Assembly (NCBI GenBank): GCA_007694115.1
Contig: RECJ01000112.1
Span: 1-39,800, forward strand
DNA from: Leptolyngbya sp. DLM2.Bin27
GTDB lineage: Bacteria; Cyanobacteriota; Cyanobacteriia; Phormidesmidales; Phormidesmidaceae
Direction: 5' to 3'
DNA length: 39,800 bases
Numbering within the stretch: the first letter of the stretch is position 1; each line of letters starts with the position of its first letter. The position numbers were made by a program, and so were the translations under genes. The notes below the pieces were generated by a model. That model saw nothing but the letters and a program-made list of their open reading frames with translations, ran no database searches and was not told where the DNA came from. Below, one piece after another: positions 5,818 through 14,376 of this stretch.

Positions 5818-8148
5818 CTACCTGACTGCCATACTTTGCAACCGCCCTAGGGTGCGCTGCACCGACGATAGCCCCTGCTGATCGCCCTGGGCCTTTAGGT
5901 AGGCGCTGGCCCGCTCCAGGTCGGCGATCGCCCGCTGCTGGTCGCCCTGGCTCTGGTAGGCGGCGCTGCGATAGCAGTAGGGCAGGGCAATCGGGTCACC
6001 GCAGGCGATCGCATCGCTGTAGTCGCTGACGGCCCCCTTGAGGTCGCCCAGCTTTTGCAGGGCGCTGCCGCGATAGACGTAGGCCATGGGCAGGTGGGGC
6101 TTGAGGGCAATCGCCTGGGTAAAGTCTGCGATCGCAGCGGCGTAACGGCGCTGCTCTAGGCGCAGCCAGCCCCGGTTGCAGTGGGGGGCAAACAGCTTGC
6201 CATTGTGCACAATGGCCTCGCTGAGGTCGGCCTCAGCCTCATTCATCTGGTTGAGTTCGAGCCGTGCCACCCCTCGGTTGTTGAGGGCGATGGCGTGGTC
6301 GGGTTGCAGGGCGATCACCTGGTTGTAGTCGTTGATGGCCCCTGGCTGGTCGCGCAGGTCGTGGCGGGTGGTGCCCCGGTTAAAGAATGCCACCGCATCC
6401 CCGGCGGGAATCACTGGGTCGTGGAAGCGCTGCACCAGCGCCTGCACCACCGTCGGGTCACTGGTGCGCAGTTTAGCCTCCAGATTGGGGATGGCGGCAC
6501 TCTGGGTGGGCAGCGCCTTGAGGCTGACAATGGCGTAGGTGTGATCTGGCGGTGCGCCGCTGCCGCTGTCACACACCAGGTAGCTCTCAGCGGTGCCCAT
6601 GATTTTGAACTTAAAGCGGTTGGGGTAGTTTTGCCGCAGGGGCAAGAGCTGGGTGAGGGCGGTTTTGAGCAGCGGGAGCTGGCTCGACTCGGTGCCCCAG
6701 CGCTGGCTAATGCGCCAGGCCAGGCGGCCATCGTGCTGATCGCCCTGGTGGCACCAGCCAATTTCAAGCTGACCGCCCCGGTCGAGCAGCTGGCAAAACT
6801 GCTGGAGCAGCGCCTCATCAATGGCCAGGTAGCTGGCCCAGGGCCACACCAGCAGCACCCGGTGGGTGGCGGTGGCCAAGGCCGCATCTAGGGCCTGGCG
6901 GCTGGCCAGGGCCTGGGGCTGGGGGGCGACGGTCACGGGCAGGTCAATGATCCAGTCGGGGGGGGCGGGCTGGGGCGGCTGGGCCGAGGTCTCTTGGCGG
7001 GAGGCTTTGAGTTCGACTTCGGTTTGCTGTACCCGTCGCGCCAGCTGCACTAGCGCTTTGCGGGTGGCCGCGTCCGCCGGGGCGGTGGCCCACTGGGTGG
7101 CGATCTGCTGCTGCCGTTCAGCGAGCGATCGCGTCACGCCTTCTAGCTGGGCCAGCTGGGCCTTGACCTGGCCAACATACTGCGACACCACTTGCTGCAC
7201 CTGCTCCTGGGTGTGGCCAGCGGTCTCCTGGCGGCTCACCTGCTGCTGGAGCTGCTGCACCTCGGCGGTGAGCTGCTCTAGCTCGACGGTGCTGGGTGGG
7301 GTTGAGGGGGCAGTCAGGTCGTGGCCGATCCCCACCGGAATTTTAGCCAACGCCTGCTCTAGGGAGGTTTGCTGGCGGGCCAAGTCTTTGACATGGTCAA
7401 CCAGGCGGCCAAATTCTGACTGGGGCACCAGTTCGGCCATGGCCTTGATCACCTCGCCCATTGGGTTGCGAAAGGGGCCTGGGGGAGTTTGGGAGGGCAG
7501 CTCGTGCCAGCGGCGCTCCATTTGGCCGAGGCTGTCTTGGATCTGGGCCACTAAGGTGCGGGTTTCTAGGCGCAGGTTTTCGATGCTGACCCGCGTTTGC
7601 ATGACGTCGGTTTTGACCTGGGAAAGCTTGGTTTCAGCCGCCTCTAGCCGAGGGGTACTGGCGAGTCGCTGGCTGTAGGCAGATAGATTTTCAAGGCTAG
7701 TCTGGGTCGCAGCATACTGATCTTGCAGCTGGGTGATTTGCTGATTGATGGCGCTGAGGTCTGGGGTTTTCAGCATCTCCAGATGCTGATTGACGTGGGC
7801 GTTGAGTTCCTTGATTTCCTTTGAGAAGCGGATAAAGGCGCAGTTGTTGCGCTCCATCACCGCCCGCTGAAAATTGGTCAATGCCTCGGGTGAGGGCATG
7901 GCCATCACCTGTTTGCTCAAGTTGGTGAGGCGGCGGCTGGTCTGGCGGTGCTGGCGGGCGAGTTTTTCCTGGGCGTCTTCGAGCTGTCCTTCAACCCGGT
8001 TGCGGTTGAGCAACCCCACCGCCGCCAGCACCGTCAGCGGGGCCGAGGCCAGGGCAATATTTTGGGCCGCGACCGAGGCCACAGCCCCCACGCCAGACCC
8101 GACGACCAAAGCGCGTTCGGCCCTCGTCAACCAATGATTATCAGCCAC
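5818..8148 (-). CDS. Coiled-coil, PLD-like and TPR fusion protein
   Basis: A 776-residue multidomain protein. Residues about 10-50 are hydrophobic (one or two membrane helices); about 50-400 are coiled coil with many Q/E/L heptads; about 420-590 resemble the fold of a phospholipase-D-like domain (HRVLLVWPWASYLAIDEALL, then a disulfide-free strand region) without the HKD motif; about 600-765 are at least four TPR repeats (AIALNNRGVARLELNQMNEAE and similar). The TPRs imply protein binding and the N terminus implies membrane anchoring. GTG at 8148 is preceded by an AGGG site. The PLD-like assignment is tentative; function is unknown. Confidence 0.85.
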   Translation of the reverse strand: MADNHWLTRAERALVVGSGVGAVASVAAQNIALASAPLTVLAAVGLLNRNRVEGQLEDAQEKLARQHRQTSRRLTNLSKQVMAMPSPEALTNFQRAVMERNNCAFIRFSKEIKELNAHVNQHLEMLKTPDLSAINQQITQLQDQYAATQTSLENLSAYSQRLASTPRLEAAETKLSQVKTDVMQTRVSIENLRLETRTLVAQIQDSLGQMERRWHELPSQTPPGPFRNPMGEVIKAMAELVPQSEFGRLVDHVKDLARQQTSLEQALAKIPVGIGHDLTAPSTPPSTVELEQLTAEVQQLQQQVSRQETAGHTQEQVQQVVSQYVGQVKAQLAQLEGVTRSLAERQQQIATQWATAPADAATRKALVQLARRVQQTEVELKASRQETSAQPPQPAPPDWIIDLPVTVAPQPQALASRQALDAALATATHRVLLVWPWASYLAIDEALLQQFCQLLDRGGQLEIGWCHQGDQHDGRLAWRISQRWGTESSQLPLLKTALTQLLPLRQNYPNRFKFKIMGTAESYLVCDSGSGAPPDHTYAIVSLKALPTQSAAIPNLEAKLRTSDPTVVQALVQRFHDPVIPAGDAVAFFNRGTTRHDLRDQPGAINDYNQVIALQPDHAIALNNRGVARLELNQMNEAEADLSEAIVHNGKLFAPHCNRGWLRLEQRRYAAAIADFTQAIALKPHLPMAYVYRGSALQKLGDLKGAVSDYSDAIACGDPIALPYCYRSAAYQSQGDQQRAIADLERASAYLKAQGDQQGLSSVQRTLGRLQSMAVR

Positions 8149-8313
8149 GTTAGTAACCCTGATGATGAAAAGATGCTGAGATGAATCAATCTGCCTAGGT
8201 GTGGCGGTGACTGAGGGGGCATCAGGGGCTACACCGCTACTGTTTTAGTATTCGCGGTGCGATCGCGCCATCAGGATAATTTGAGGCTGGAGCACAGGCC
8301 GCTGCCAAACCCG

Positions 8314-8742
8314 CTAGATCAGGTTCCAGAGTTCTCTCGGCACCAGCGGATGAGGGCCAGAGAGCAATGCTTCCGGCGATCGCCACACCGCCGTAAACTG
8401 CCGCTTTCCCTCCACTGCCGTGAGCTGCTCTGTTTCATAGAGCGACTGATCGACAAATCGCCCGTCGTAGACAAACACAATCTCATGGCCCGGCTCGCCC
8501 TCGTAGACAAAGATATTCTCCACGGTGCCCAGCAGGGTCACGTCGGTAATGTTGGCCCCTAGCTCTTCTTTGATTTCGCGAATCGCCGCCTCGGCGCTGG
8601 TTTCGCCAAAGTCAATGCCGCCCCCTAGGGGCCGGGCAAAGCCCTGCTGCTTGGCCGAGTCGTAGGCCTCATGCACCAAAATTTCTTGGCCTCGCCGCAG
8701 GAGACAGAGCGAAAGTGCCCGAATCCGCTGTTTTTTACCCAT
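8314..8742 (-). CDS. Nudix hydrolase
   Basis: A 142-residue hydrolase of nucleoside-diphosphate-linked compounds. The Nudix box is complete at residues 41-63 (G-x5-E-x7-REIKEELGA), binding the catalytic metals. The N-terminal strand is RIRALSLCLLRRGQEILVHE, and a loop GFARPLGGGIDFGE leads into the box. The ORF track runs to a TTG at 8772; I prefer ATG 8742, which has AGGA five bases upstream; ATG 8748 is the other option. Its substrate is not predictable. It is divergent from the secreted nuclease gene. Confidence 0.93.
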   Translation of the reverse strand: MGKKQRIRALSLCLLRRGQEILVHEAYDSAKQQGFARPLGGGIDFGETSAEAAIREIKEELGANITDVTLLGTVENIFVYEGEPGHEIVFVYDGRFVDQSLYETEQLTAVEGKRQFTAVWRSPEALLSGPHPLVPRELWNLI

Positions 8743-8837
8743 GGGCATCCTGCTAAATCCAATCTGAATCAAAGCATACTGAGTTTACAGGGTGATTTTT
8801 TTGAATATGATAAACCGCTACACCATTGGCTCCCCCT

Positions 8838-9911
8838 ATGACCCCACCCTGGGCAAGACCAGCGCATGCGATTGCATCCCTGGCTCAAAACGTTCAAACC
8901 TTGTCGCTGCTGGGGTTATTAATCCTGGCCACCGGCTGTTCGAGCCTGCCTAGCTCTGTCACGGGCGACGCCACGGGGCCAGAAACAGCAGCCGATACTA
9001 GTCTAGAAACCCAAAGCTCTGCCCCAGCAGTCGTGCAAGCCCCAGATGACCCCTGGCCGCAGCGCTACAGCCGGGCCTTAGACCAGGGCATGGCGGCGGC
9101 GGTGGCGACCCAAACCGCCCAGTCGGCCAGCGATTGGCGGCAGGTACAGGGGCAGTGGCAAGCGGCGATTGCAACCCTGGCTACGATTCCCACCACCAGC
9201 GACCTGTTTGCCACCGCCCAGCAAAAACGCCAGGAATATGAAAAAAACCTGGCCTACGCCGCCCAGGTGGCCGAGGCTAAAACCCTGCCCACCGCCACGG
9301 TGGTTTCGGTGGGCGACGGCGACACCCTGCGGCTTCAGGGCCAGGGCGGCCCCGTCACCATTCGAGTCGCCTGCATTGACGCGCCCGAGGCTAACCAGGC
9401 CTTTGGCCCCGAGGCTGGGCTGCGGCTGCGGCAGCTGCTCTCGGTGGGGCAGGCGGTAGAAGTGCGGGCGATTGAGCGCGATCGCTACGATCGCACCGTG
9501 GCCGAAATCTACAGCGGCGGTCAGTCGGTCGGTTTGCAGCTGGTGCGCGAGGGCTATGCTGTGGTCTATACCCAGTACCTCGTTGGCTGCGCCGCCACCG
9601 CCAACGACTACCGCCAGGCCGAGGCCGAGGCCCGCACCGCCCGCCGCAATTTTTGGAGCCAGGCCAACCCCACCATGCCCTGGGATTTTCGCCGGGGCGG
9701 CTCATCAAGTGCTCCTGCGACCCCTCCCCCAGCCGCTACGCCAGTTCCAGCCGTTGACCCGAGCAGTTTTCCTGCCTGTGTCGCCACCGACTGCAATTGC
9801 AGCGACTTTGCCACGTGGGAGCAAGCCCAGGCGGTGTTAGACGCGTTCCCCGGCGACCCCCACCGGCTGGATGGCGACAATGACGGCATTGCCTGCGAGA
9901 GACTGCGCTAG
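8838..9911 (+). CDS. Secreted thermonuclease-like lipoprotein with Excalibur domain
   Basis: A 357-residue exported protein. The N-terminal hydrophobic segment ends at LILATGC, a plausible lipobox with C34. A staphylococcal-nuclease (SNase) domain covers about 150-285, with the catalytic set in place: the GDGDT aspartates, R176, D181 and E184 of DAPEA, and R219 in [12 protein letters not shown]-terminal Excalibur domain (about 311-357) holds the [10 protein letters not shown] calcium-binding motif. It probably degrades extracellular nucleic acids at the outer surface or periplasm. ATG 8838 is preferred over the TTG at 8826. Confidence 0.95.
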   Translation: MTPPWARPAHAIASLAQNVQTLSLLGLLILATGCSSLPSSVTGDATGPETAADTSLETQSSAPAVVQAPDDPWPQRYSRALDQGMAAAVATQTAQSASDWRQVQGQWQAAIATLATIPTTSDLFATAQQKRQEYEKNLAYAAQVAEAKTLPTATVVSVGDGDTLRLQGQGGPVTIRVACIDAPEANQAFGPEAGLRLRQLLSVGQAVEVRAIERDRYDRTVAEIYSGGQSVGLQLVREGYAVVYTQYLVGCAATANDYRQAEAEARTARRNFWSQANPTMPWDFRRGGSSSAPATPPPAATPVPAVDPSSFPACVATDCNCSDFATWEQAQAVLDAFPGDPHRLDGDNDGIACERLR

Positions 9912-9969
9912 GGGGCGGGCAAGCCCAATTTTGTTGGCTGTGGGGTGCGATCGCACCACCCAGAAAGGC

Positions 9970-10239
9970 TCACTGTTGCACCCACCGGGTGAGCACTCGC
10001 ATGAGTTTGCCAGAGCTGTGGGGCATGGGGCGGCTCCACTCGTTGATGTGGGCAAAGCCGCGCAGGTGCAGGTTTTGGATGATTGTTTCAATGCCCTGGG
10101 CGCTGCCAATCACCATGAGTTGCACGGGTTCGCGGCTGGCGGCGGTGGGCTCGGTGGGTTCGGTGGGCTGGGGCATGGTAGTAGCGGGGAGAAAGGCGGA
10201 GTGGCGAAGGTGGATGGAAGCAGGATCAGGTTGAGACAT
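9970..10239 (-). CDS. Small conserved cyanobacterial protein
   Basis: An 89-residue ORF whose C-terminal half (QLMVIGSAQGIETIIQNL, then HINEWSRPMP and a final VLTRWVQ) looks like a short protein seen often in cyanobacteria, with no known function. The N-terminal part, with PTE repeats, is low-complexity and poorly conserved-looking; the true start could be the ATG at 10176. No Shine-Dalgarno helps decide. It reads divergently from the XRE regulator gene, with a gap under 100 bp. Confidence 0.65.
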   Translation of the reverse strand: MSQPDPASIHLRHSAFLPATTMPQPTEPTEPTAASREPVQLMVIGSAQGIETIIQNLHLRGFAHINEWSRPMPHSSGKLMRVLTRWVQQ

Positions 10240-10331
10240 AGGGTAGAGTATGTTGACGCTCTGGCAGCATAACTCAATGCTGACAGGTTGGCAACATAGA
10301 CGAGCCTAGCTCTCTCTGCCAAAATTTGGCC

Positions 10332-10553
10332 ATGGGAAGGGCAGGCAGCGCACTACGGCAGGTTTTGGAGACTTACGGCATTAGCCAAAACAAGTTGGCG
10401 GTGACGATGGGCACAGACCGCTCTAATGTGAACCGCTGGGTGAAAGAGCTACGCGACCCAGCCGGGGACGTGATTTTTGAGATTAAGGAGGCTCTAAAGC
10501 AGATCAATCAAGACGCCGCTGATGAGTTTGTTCGTTTATATATGTGCAACTAG
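10332..10553 (+). CDS. Small XRE-family helix-turn-helix protein
   Basis: A 73-residue DNA-binding protein, essentially one HTH domain: the repressor-like five-helix fold with GISQNKLAVTMGTDRSNVNR as the turn and recognition helix. It carries no ligand or oligomerisation domain, so it probably binds DNA as a dimer. ATG 10332 is preferred to TTG 10326. It is at the left edge of an AT-rich islet and could regulate the neighbouring small gene or membrane protein, but that is inference. Confidence 0.88.
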   Translation: MGRAGSALRQVLETYGISQNKLAVTMGTDRSNVNRWVKELRDPAGDVIFEIKEALKQINQDAADEFVRLYMCN

Positions 10554-10888
10554 GAACATGCGCTTTAGCAATCCAAGACAAAGTACTTAAAGTCTTAATT
10601 CGAAAATTAGATGGTGAATATTGCTGAGTATTTGAGCTTACTCGTCGACTCTAATTATCTTGTCCAAAAGGCAGTTGGAAGTCTAATATTTTAGTTAAGC
10701 TAATTTCTTTATTTGATCACATAAGCAGGTGCTGCGGCGAAGATTTTAAAATTTTTTAGCAGGCGAACTATGGAAATGTGGAAGAAAAGTAATGCTTGAG
10801 CCTTATTAATTAAAGATTAAATAATTATCAGAACCAGCGCCTAGTTCAACGTGTTATTAGCTATCATATTAACCAAAGAATCTTCAAA
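10554..10888. other. AT-rich noncoding stretch
   Basis: These 335 bp are much richer in A/T than the flanking DNA and hold no convincing gene. The longest unassigned frame is 27 codons from ATG 10611, with no family match I can recognise. No terminal repeats or integrase remnants are visible. It may be an intergenic part of a transferred segment together with the next gene. Confidence 0.5.
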
Positions 10889-11821
10889 ATGTCCATAATA
10901 TCTTTCATAACAACCATAGCAAGTTTAATTTCTATTCCTTTAGCCATATATTTTTACGTCAAGCCAAGGTCGAGGAAAAAGAGAATTGTGTATGGATTTA
11001 GGTCAGTTGGTCTGCTCCCGAGTCCACCAAGTTTTACAGATCTCCAGATCACCTACAAAGGTCAAGAAATAAAATCCCTTTATATGACTAGAGTGGCCCT
11101 TTGGAATGCTGGCGATGATGTTATAAAGGGGAAAGATGATATTTATCCAGAAGATCAACTAAGAATTACTTTTGAGAACCCAACTCTAAACATTGAATGT
11201 AAGCTCCTATATGTTTCTGGTAAGGGAGAAAGGATACGTCCTAGCTTTTATCCAAAAAATAATGGTTCGCTGCCAGAAGGTATTTTAATTGAGTTTGATT
11301 TTCTAGATCAAAGGGAAGGATTGGTGCTTCAAATAATGCACCAAAGTTCCCGGCAAAATCTTGTTATTGAAGGTAAAATGATAAGCCCCCACCAAAATAA
11401 AATCAGCGAATTAAAAATGGGGGATGAAGACTTTAGGGGAAATGCCTTAACTTCCACTGTAGGTGCATTTAGTGTGCCACTAGTCTTCCTGCTTGGTATT
11501 ATTTCCCTGGCAGTTTTTGGAAGTACTTCCATGTTTTTTTTGGGCCACTTGTCTAGTTTTTTGGGACTTATTTCGGCAGAAGATTTCGCCTTAATAATGA
11601 ATGGAGATGATTCTGTCGTGAGTCGAGAAAGAGATACTTTGGTTGCGGCCTCTATAATAACTGCTTCGTTATTCACTGTATTTATGGCATCTAAAGCTTT
11701 CGATTATTTTGCAAGGAAAACTCGGGATATTGTGAAGGCATCTTTGAGTGTAGAGTCTGAGCTGCTAGAAGTTTTTCAGGATTCTACTTGGTCTTTAAAT
11801 GGTCAAGATATCTTGAGATGA
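10889..11821 (+). CDS. AT-rich orphan membrane protein
   Basis: A 310-residue protein that I do not recognise. It starts with a hydrophobic segment (IISFITTIASLISIPLAIYF) and a basic patch, then a largely beta-rich soluble section with YKGQEIKSLYMTRVALWNAG, and two further membrane helices around 190-260, with a short charged tail. Codon and base use are clearly AT-rich compared with neighbours, suggesting horizontal acquisition. No start-proximal ribosome site is obvious. It could be a sensor or a transport-like protein; there is nothing to fix the function. Confidence 0.75.
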   Translation: MSIISFITTIASLISIPLAIYFYVKPRSRKKRIVYGFRSVGLLPSPPSFTDLQITYKGQEIKSLYMTRVALWNAGDDVIKGKDDIYPEDQLRITFENPTLNIECKLLYVSGKGERIRPSFYPKNNGSLPEGILIEFDFLDQREGLVLQIMHQSSRQNLVIEGKMISPHQNKISELKMGDEDFRGNALTSTVGAFSVPLVFLLGIISLAVFGSTSMFFLGHLSSFLGLISAEDFALIMNGDDSVVSRERDTLVAASIITASLFTVFMASKAFDYFARKTRDIVKASLSVESELLEVFQDSTWSLNGQDILR

Positions 11822-12074
11822 ATATGGCGGCATCAGGGTTGACGAGGATATCTCGCTGCGGCTCTCCTGAGCTATAACTTAATGACCAGTTTGCCTGAGT
11901 TGTAGCTGAGAAGAGCATCTTTCCGGGCAGCTGTTTCGAGTCAGCCGCCCTGTTTAATTGAGATTGGTCATAGACATAGATTAAAGCCGCGATCGCAAAT
12001 ACCTCGGCAACCCAGCCGTAAACACAGTCTCCGCACTCAGCACCCTCTACCCGAGAGATACAGCGTCAACAGAG

Positions 12075-12722
12075 CTATGGCTGCTCTGCGATCGCAGCTT
12101 CAGAACTCCCAAAAAACTTTGGCAACAGCAACCCCGATCGCGCCTTGTAGTCGGCAAACTCAGGATAACGCGACAGAGACTTGTCTTTTTTCAACATATT
12201 GGGCACAAACACCACCGCCCCAAACAGTCCCAAAAAAGCAAAGGGCAACCAGTGCATCGCCAGCATGGCAAAAGACAAATAGATCAAGATTTCGCCCAGG
12301 TAGTTGGTATTGCGGCAGCGGGCAAAAAAACCTTCGGTAATTAGCCCTGCCTGATACTTGAGGGTGAAATATTTTTGGGCATCGCTGGCGTAGTGCAGAA
12401 AAATGCCCAGCAGGTTGAGGGCGATCGCCGCTGCCACCAGCGGTAGCGGCGGCTCTACCCCCCGGCTAATCAGCAAAAAGGGAGCCATCCAGTACAGACC
12501 GAGCATGCCAAAGGTCAACAGCCCTGTCGCGATGGGCAGGGTTTGCTCCCACTGCTTGTCGGGGTACAGGCGATCTTTTAGCAGCCACAGCAGGCCGTAG
12601 GTGCCGTGGAGTGACAGATAGACCCATGGCCCCAGGCCAAAATTTTGGTAAACCACCATCAGGGCCACGATAAAAAAGGCCGTAGTGCCCTTATGGAGGT
12701 TGATAACGTGCTTTAGTTTCAT
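12075..12722 (-). CDS. DUF1295 / isoprenylcysteine methyltransferase-like membrane protein
   Basis: A 215-residue polytopic protein with about five hydrophobic segments. The C-terminal part, reading LITEGFFARCRNTNYLGEIL, is the signature shared by DUF1295, isoprenylcysteine methyltransferase-like and steroid 5-alpha-reductase-like proteins (R, N, Y and E in cofactor/substrate contact in that superfamily). It probably modifies a lipid or lipid-like substrate in the membrane. ATG 12722 has AGGG about seven bases upstream; the ORF start at TTG 12761 is less likely. The upstream oxidoreductase lies on the same strand 43 bases away. Confidence 0.85.
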   Translation of the reverse strand: MKLKHVINLHKGTTAFFIVALMVVYQNFGLGPWVYLSLHGTYGLLWLLKDRLYPDKQWEQTLPIATGLLTFGMLGLYWMAPFLLISRGVEPPLPLVAAAIALNLLGIFLHYASDAQKYFTLKYQAGLITEGFFARCRNTNYLGEILIYLSFAMLAMHWLPFAFLGLFGAVVFVPNMLKKDKSLSRYPEFADYKARSGLLLPKFFGSSEAAIAEQP

Positions 12723-12765
12723 CGTCGTGCCCTGGAATACCTCACTATCGTAGCGATTCAAGCGA

Positions 12766-14166
12766 TCAAAATCTTCGCCGTCGGGTGCGCCGCCAGTTAA
12801 ACCAATTTTCGGCCCAGTCGCGTCGCCAGGTGCCCTGGTGCCAGCGCTGCCGCTGCCAACTATCCACCATAGCGGGAACCATAGCCGCCAGGCTAGGCGC
12901 TAGGCTAGGCACCCGCTCAAGCCGCTGCAGCGGAAGGCGCTGTTGGACGGCCAACGCCACCGTGTGCATTAGCTCGCTGGCCCCAGGGCCGCAGATCTGC
13001 GCCCCCAGAATCTGGCCATCATCCCCCACCACCCAGCGGCAAAAGCCGGTAATGTCGTCGCCGTAGTGGGCCTTAAGCACCTGGCCAAAGGGCACCTGCA
13101 CCACAGTGGCGGTGCTGCCATACCAGCGGCGGGCCTGGGCGGCGGTGAGGCCCAGCCGCGCATACTCTGGCGTGGTGTGCAGCAGGGCCGGGCGGTTGAG
13201 CGGCGAAAACTTGCGCCAGGGCAGGTAGAGCAGGTTGCGCAGGGCGATCGCCACATCTTGGTGATCGCTGGTCTCGGCCCAGTCGCCCCCCAGCACCGGG
13301 CCGCAGGCAAACACACGGGGGTGGGCAGTGGCCAAGCGGTCATCCACCGGCACCAGGGTGGTGTTGCCGTGGCTGGTGTGGGGCTGAATGCCGACGCGGC
13401 TGAGGTTTAACCCCTCTAGGCTGGGGTGGGTAGCGGTAGCCAGCACCAGCGCTGCTGCCCTGAGCGGCTCTCCACTGGCTAGTGCCAGGTCAAAGCCGCC
13501 TTTGTAGTGAATGGCGTCGAGTCGAGTGCCGAGTTGCAGCGTTACCCCGGCGGCTTCGAGCAGGGCGGCAACAAAGGCGGCCAGATCGACATCTTCGGTG
13601 GGCAGCAGTCGGTCGCCTCGGCTCACCAGCGTGGTGGCGGTGCCGAGGTGGGCCAGGGCTTGGGCTAGTGCGATCGCAGTGCCGCTGCGCCCCAGCACAA
13701 TTGCCGACTCAGGCAGAGCCTCTAGCTTCAGCAGCGTATCGAGGGTGCAGTAGGGCGTCTCGGCTAACCCTGGAATGTCGGGGATAGTCACCTCGGTGCC
13801 GGGGGCCAGCAGGTAGCCGCGCGATCGCAGCCGACGAGTCAAGGTTGTCACCGCCAGTTGGGGGCGTGGGCTAAACTGCCCCGGCTCCAGCACCACATCC
13901 ACCCCCCGGATGGCCAAGCCATCGAGGCCGAGGTGGGGATAAGCCACCGCTTTGAGGGCGCTGATCTGATTGCTCAAGCTGCCCCAGCCAGACGTATTTG
14001 CCGCCCCAGCCAAAGCTGTCAGCCCAACCTGACGGCCAATTTGCCGATCCACCGCTCCCGGTGGCTCAACTAGGGCTACCCGTGCCCCCTCTCGGGCCGC
14101 CAGGGCCGCCGCCGCCCGCCCCTGCACCGTACCGCCGAGCACCACTGCATCATAGTCAACGGTCAT
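12766..14166 (-). CDS. FAD-dependent pyridine nucleotide oxidoreductase lacking the redox disulfide
   Basis: About 466 residues with the two-dinucleotide-binding architecture of mercuric/lipoamide/glutathione reductases. The FAD motif DAVVLGGTVQGRAAAALAA is at the N terminus, the NAD(P) motif VLGRSGTAIALAQALAHLG in the middle, VFACGPV for the second FAD contact, and a C-terminal dimerisation domain (FCRWVVGDDGQILGAQICGP). The N-terminal CxxxxC redox pair usual in this family is absent: the equivalent stretch reads QIGRQVGLTALAGA. It is likely a flavoprotein of different chemistry. ATG 14166 begins the FAD motif; the ORF track extension to 14271 covers a low-complexity repeat. Confidence 0.88.
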   Translation of the reverse strand: MTVDYDAVVLGGTVQGRAAAALAAREGARVALVEPPGAVDRQIGRQVGLTALAGAANTSGWGSLSNQISALKAVAYPHLGLDGLAIRGVDVVLEPGQFSPRPQLAVTTLTRRLRSRGYLLAPGTEVTIPDIPGLAETPYCTLDTLLKLEALPESAIVLGRSGTAIALAQALAHLGTATTLVSRGDRLLPTEDVDLAAFVAALLEAAGVTLQLGTRLDAIHYKGGFDLALASGEPLRAAALVLATATHPSLEGLNLSRVGIQPHTSHGNTTLVPVDDRLATAHPRVFACGPVLGGDWAETSDHQDVAIALRNLLYLPWRKFSPLNRPALLHTTPEYARLGLTAAQARRWYGSTATVVQVPFGQVLKAHYGDDITGFCRWVVGDDGQILGAQICGPGASELMHTVALAVQQRLPLQRLERVPSLAPSLAAMVPAMVDSWQRQRWHQGTWRRDWAENWFNWRRTRRRRF

Positions 14167-14205
14167 GGGTTCCCTGTCGCCTGTTTCCCATGAGTGTAGC
14201 GGAGT

Positions 14206-14280
14206 CGGTGATTGGGTGGGTGGGTGAGTGAGTGGGTGGGTGAGGGAAGGAAAATTTTCTTCTTTACCCACCCCATCTAC
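14206..14280. repeat. GGGTGAGT/GGGTGGGT-type low-complexity array with hairpin
   Basis: A purine-rich array of GGGTGAGTG-like units (14206-14245) in the gap between the divergent oxidoreductase and ppx genes. GGGTGGGT at 14234-14241 pairs with ACCCACCC at 14266-14273, with the palindromic AAAATTTT core between. It closely resembles the array at 5750-5816, so it is a dispersed repeat type in this genome. Confidence 0.65.
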
Positions 14281-14376
14281 CCACCTAGCCCCTTTATCTA
14301 GATGAAAATTTCTCCCCCACCCCGATGAGCCGTAGCCTTGCAGGTAAGATCGAAGGCAAAGCAGTATGGGCGCGCC

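Noticed and set aside
6866-7678. 270-codon + strand ORF inside the TPR/coiled-coil gene
   Set aside because: Trp/Ser/Arg-rich shadow of a clearly coding minus strand.
10611-10694. 27-codon ORF in the AT-rich stretch
   Set aside because: No ribosome site, no recognised similarity; such lengths arise by chance.
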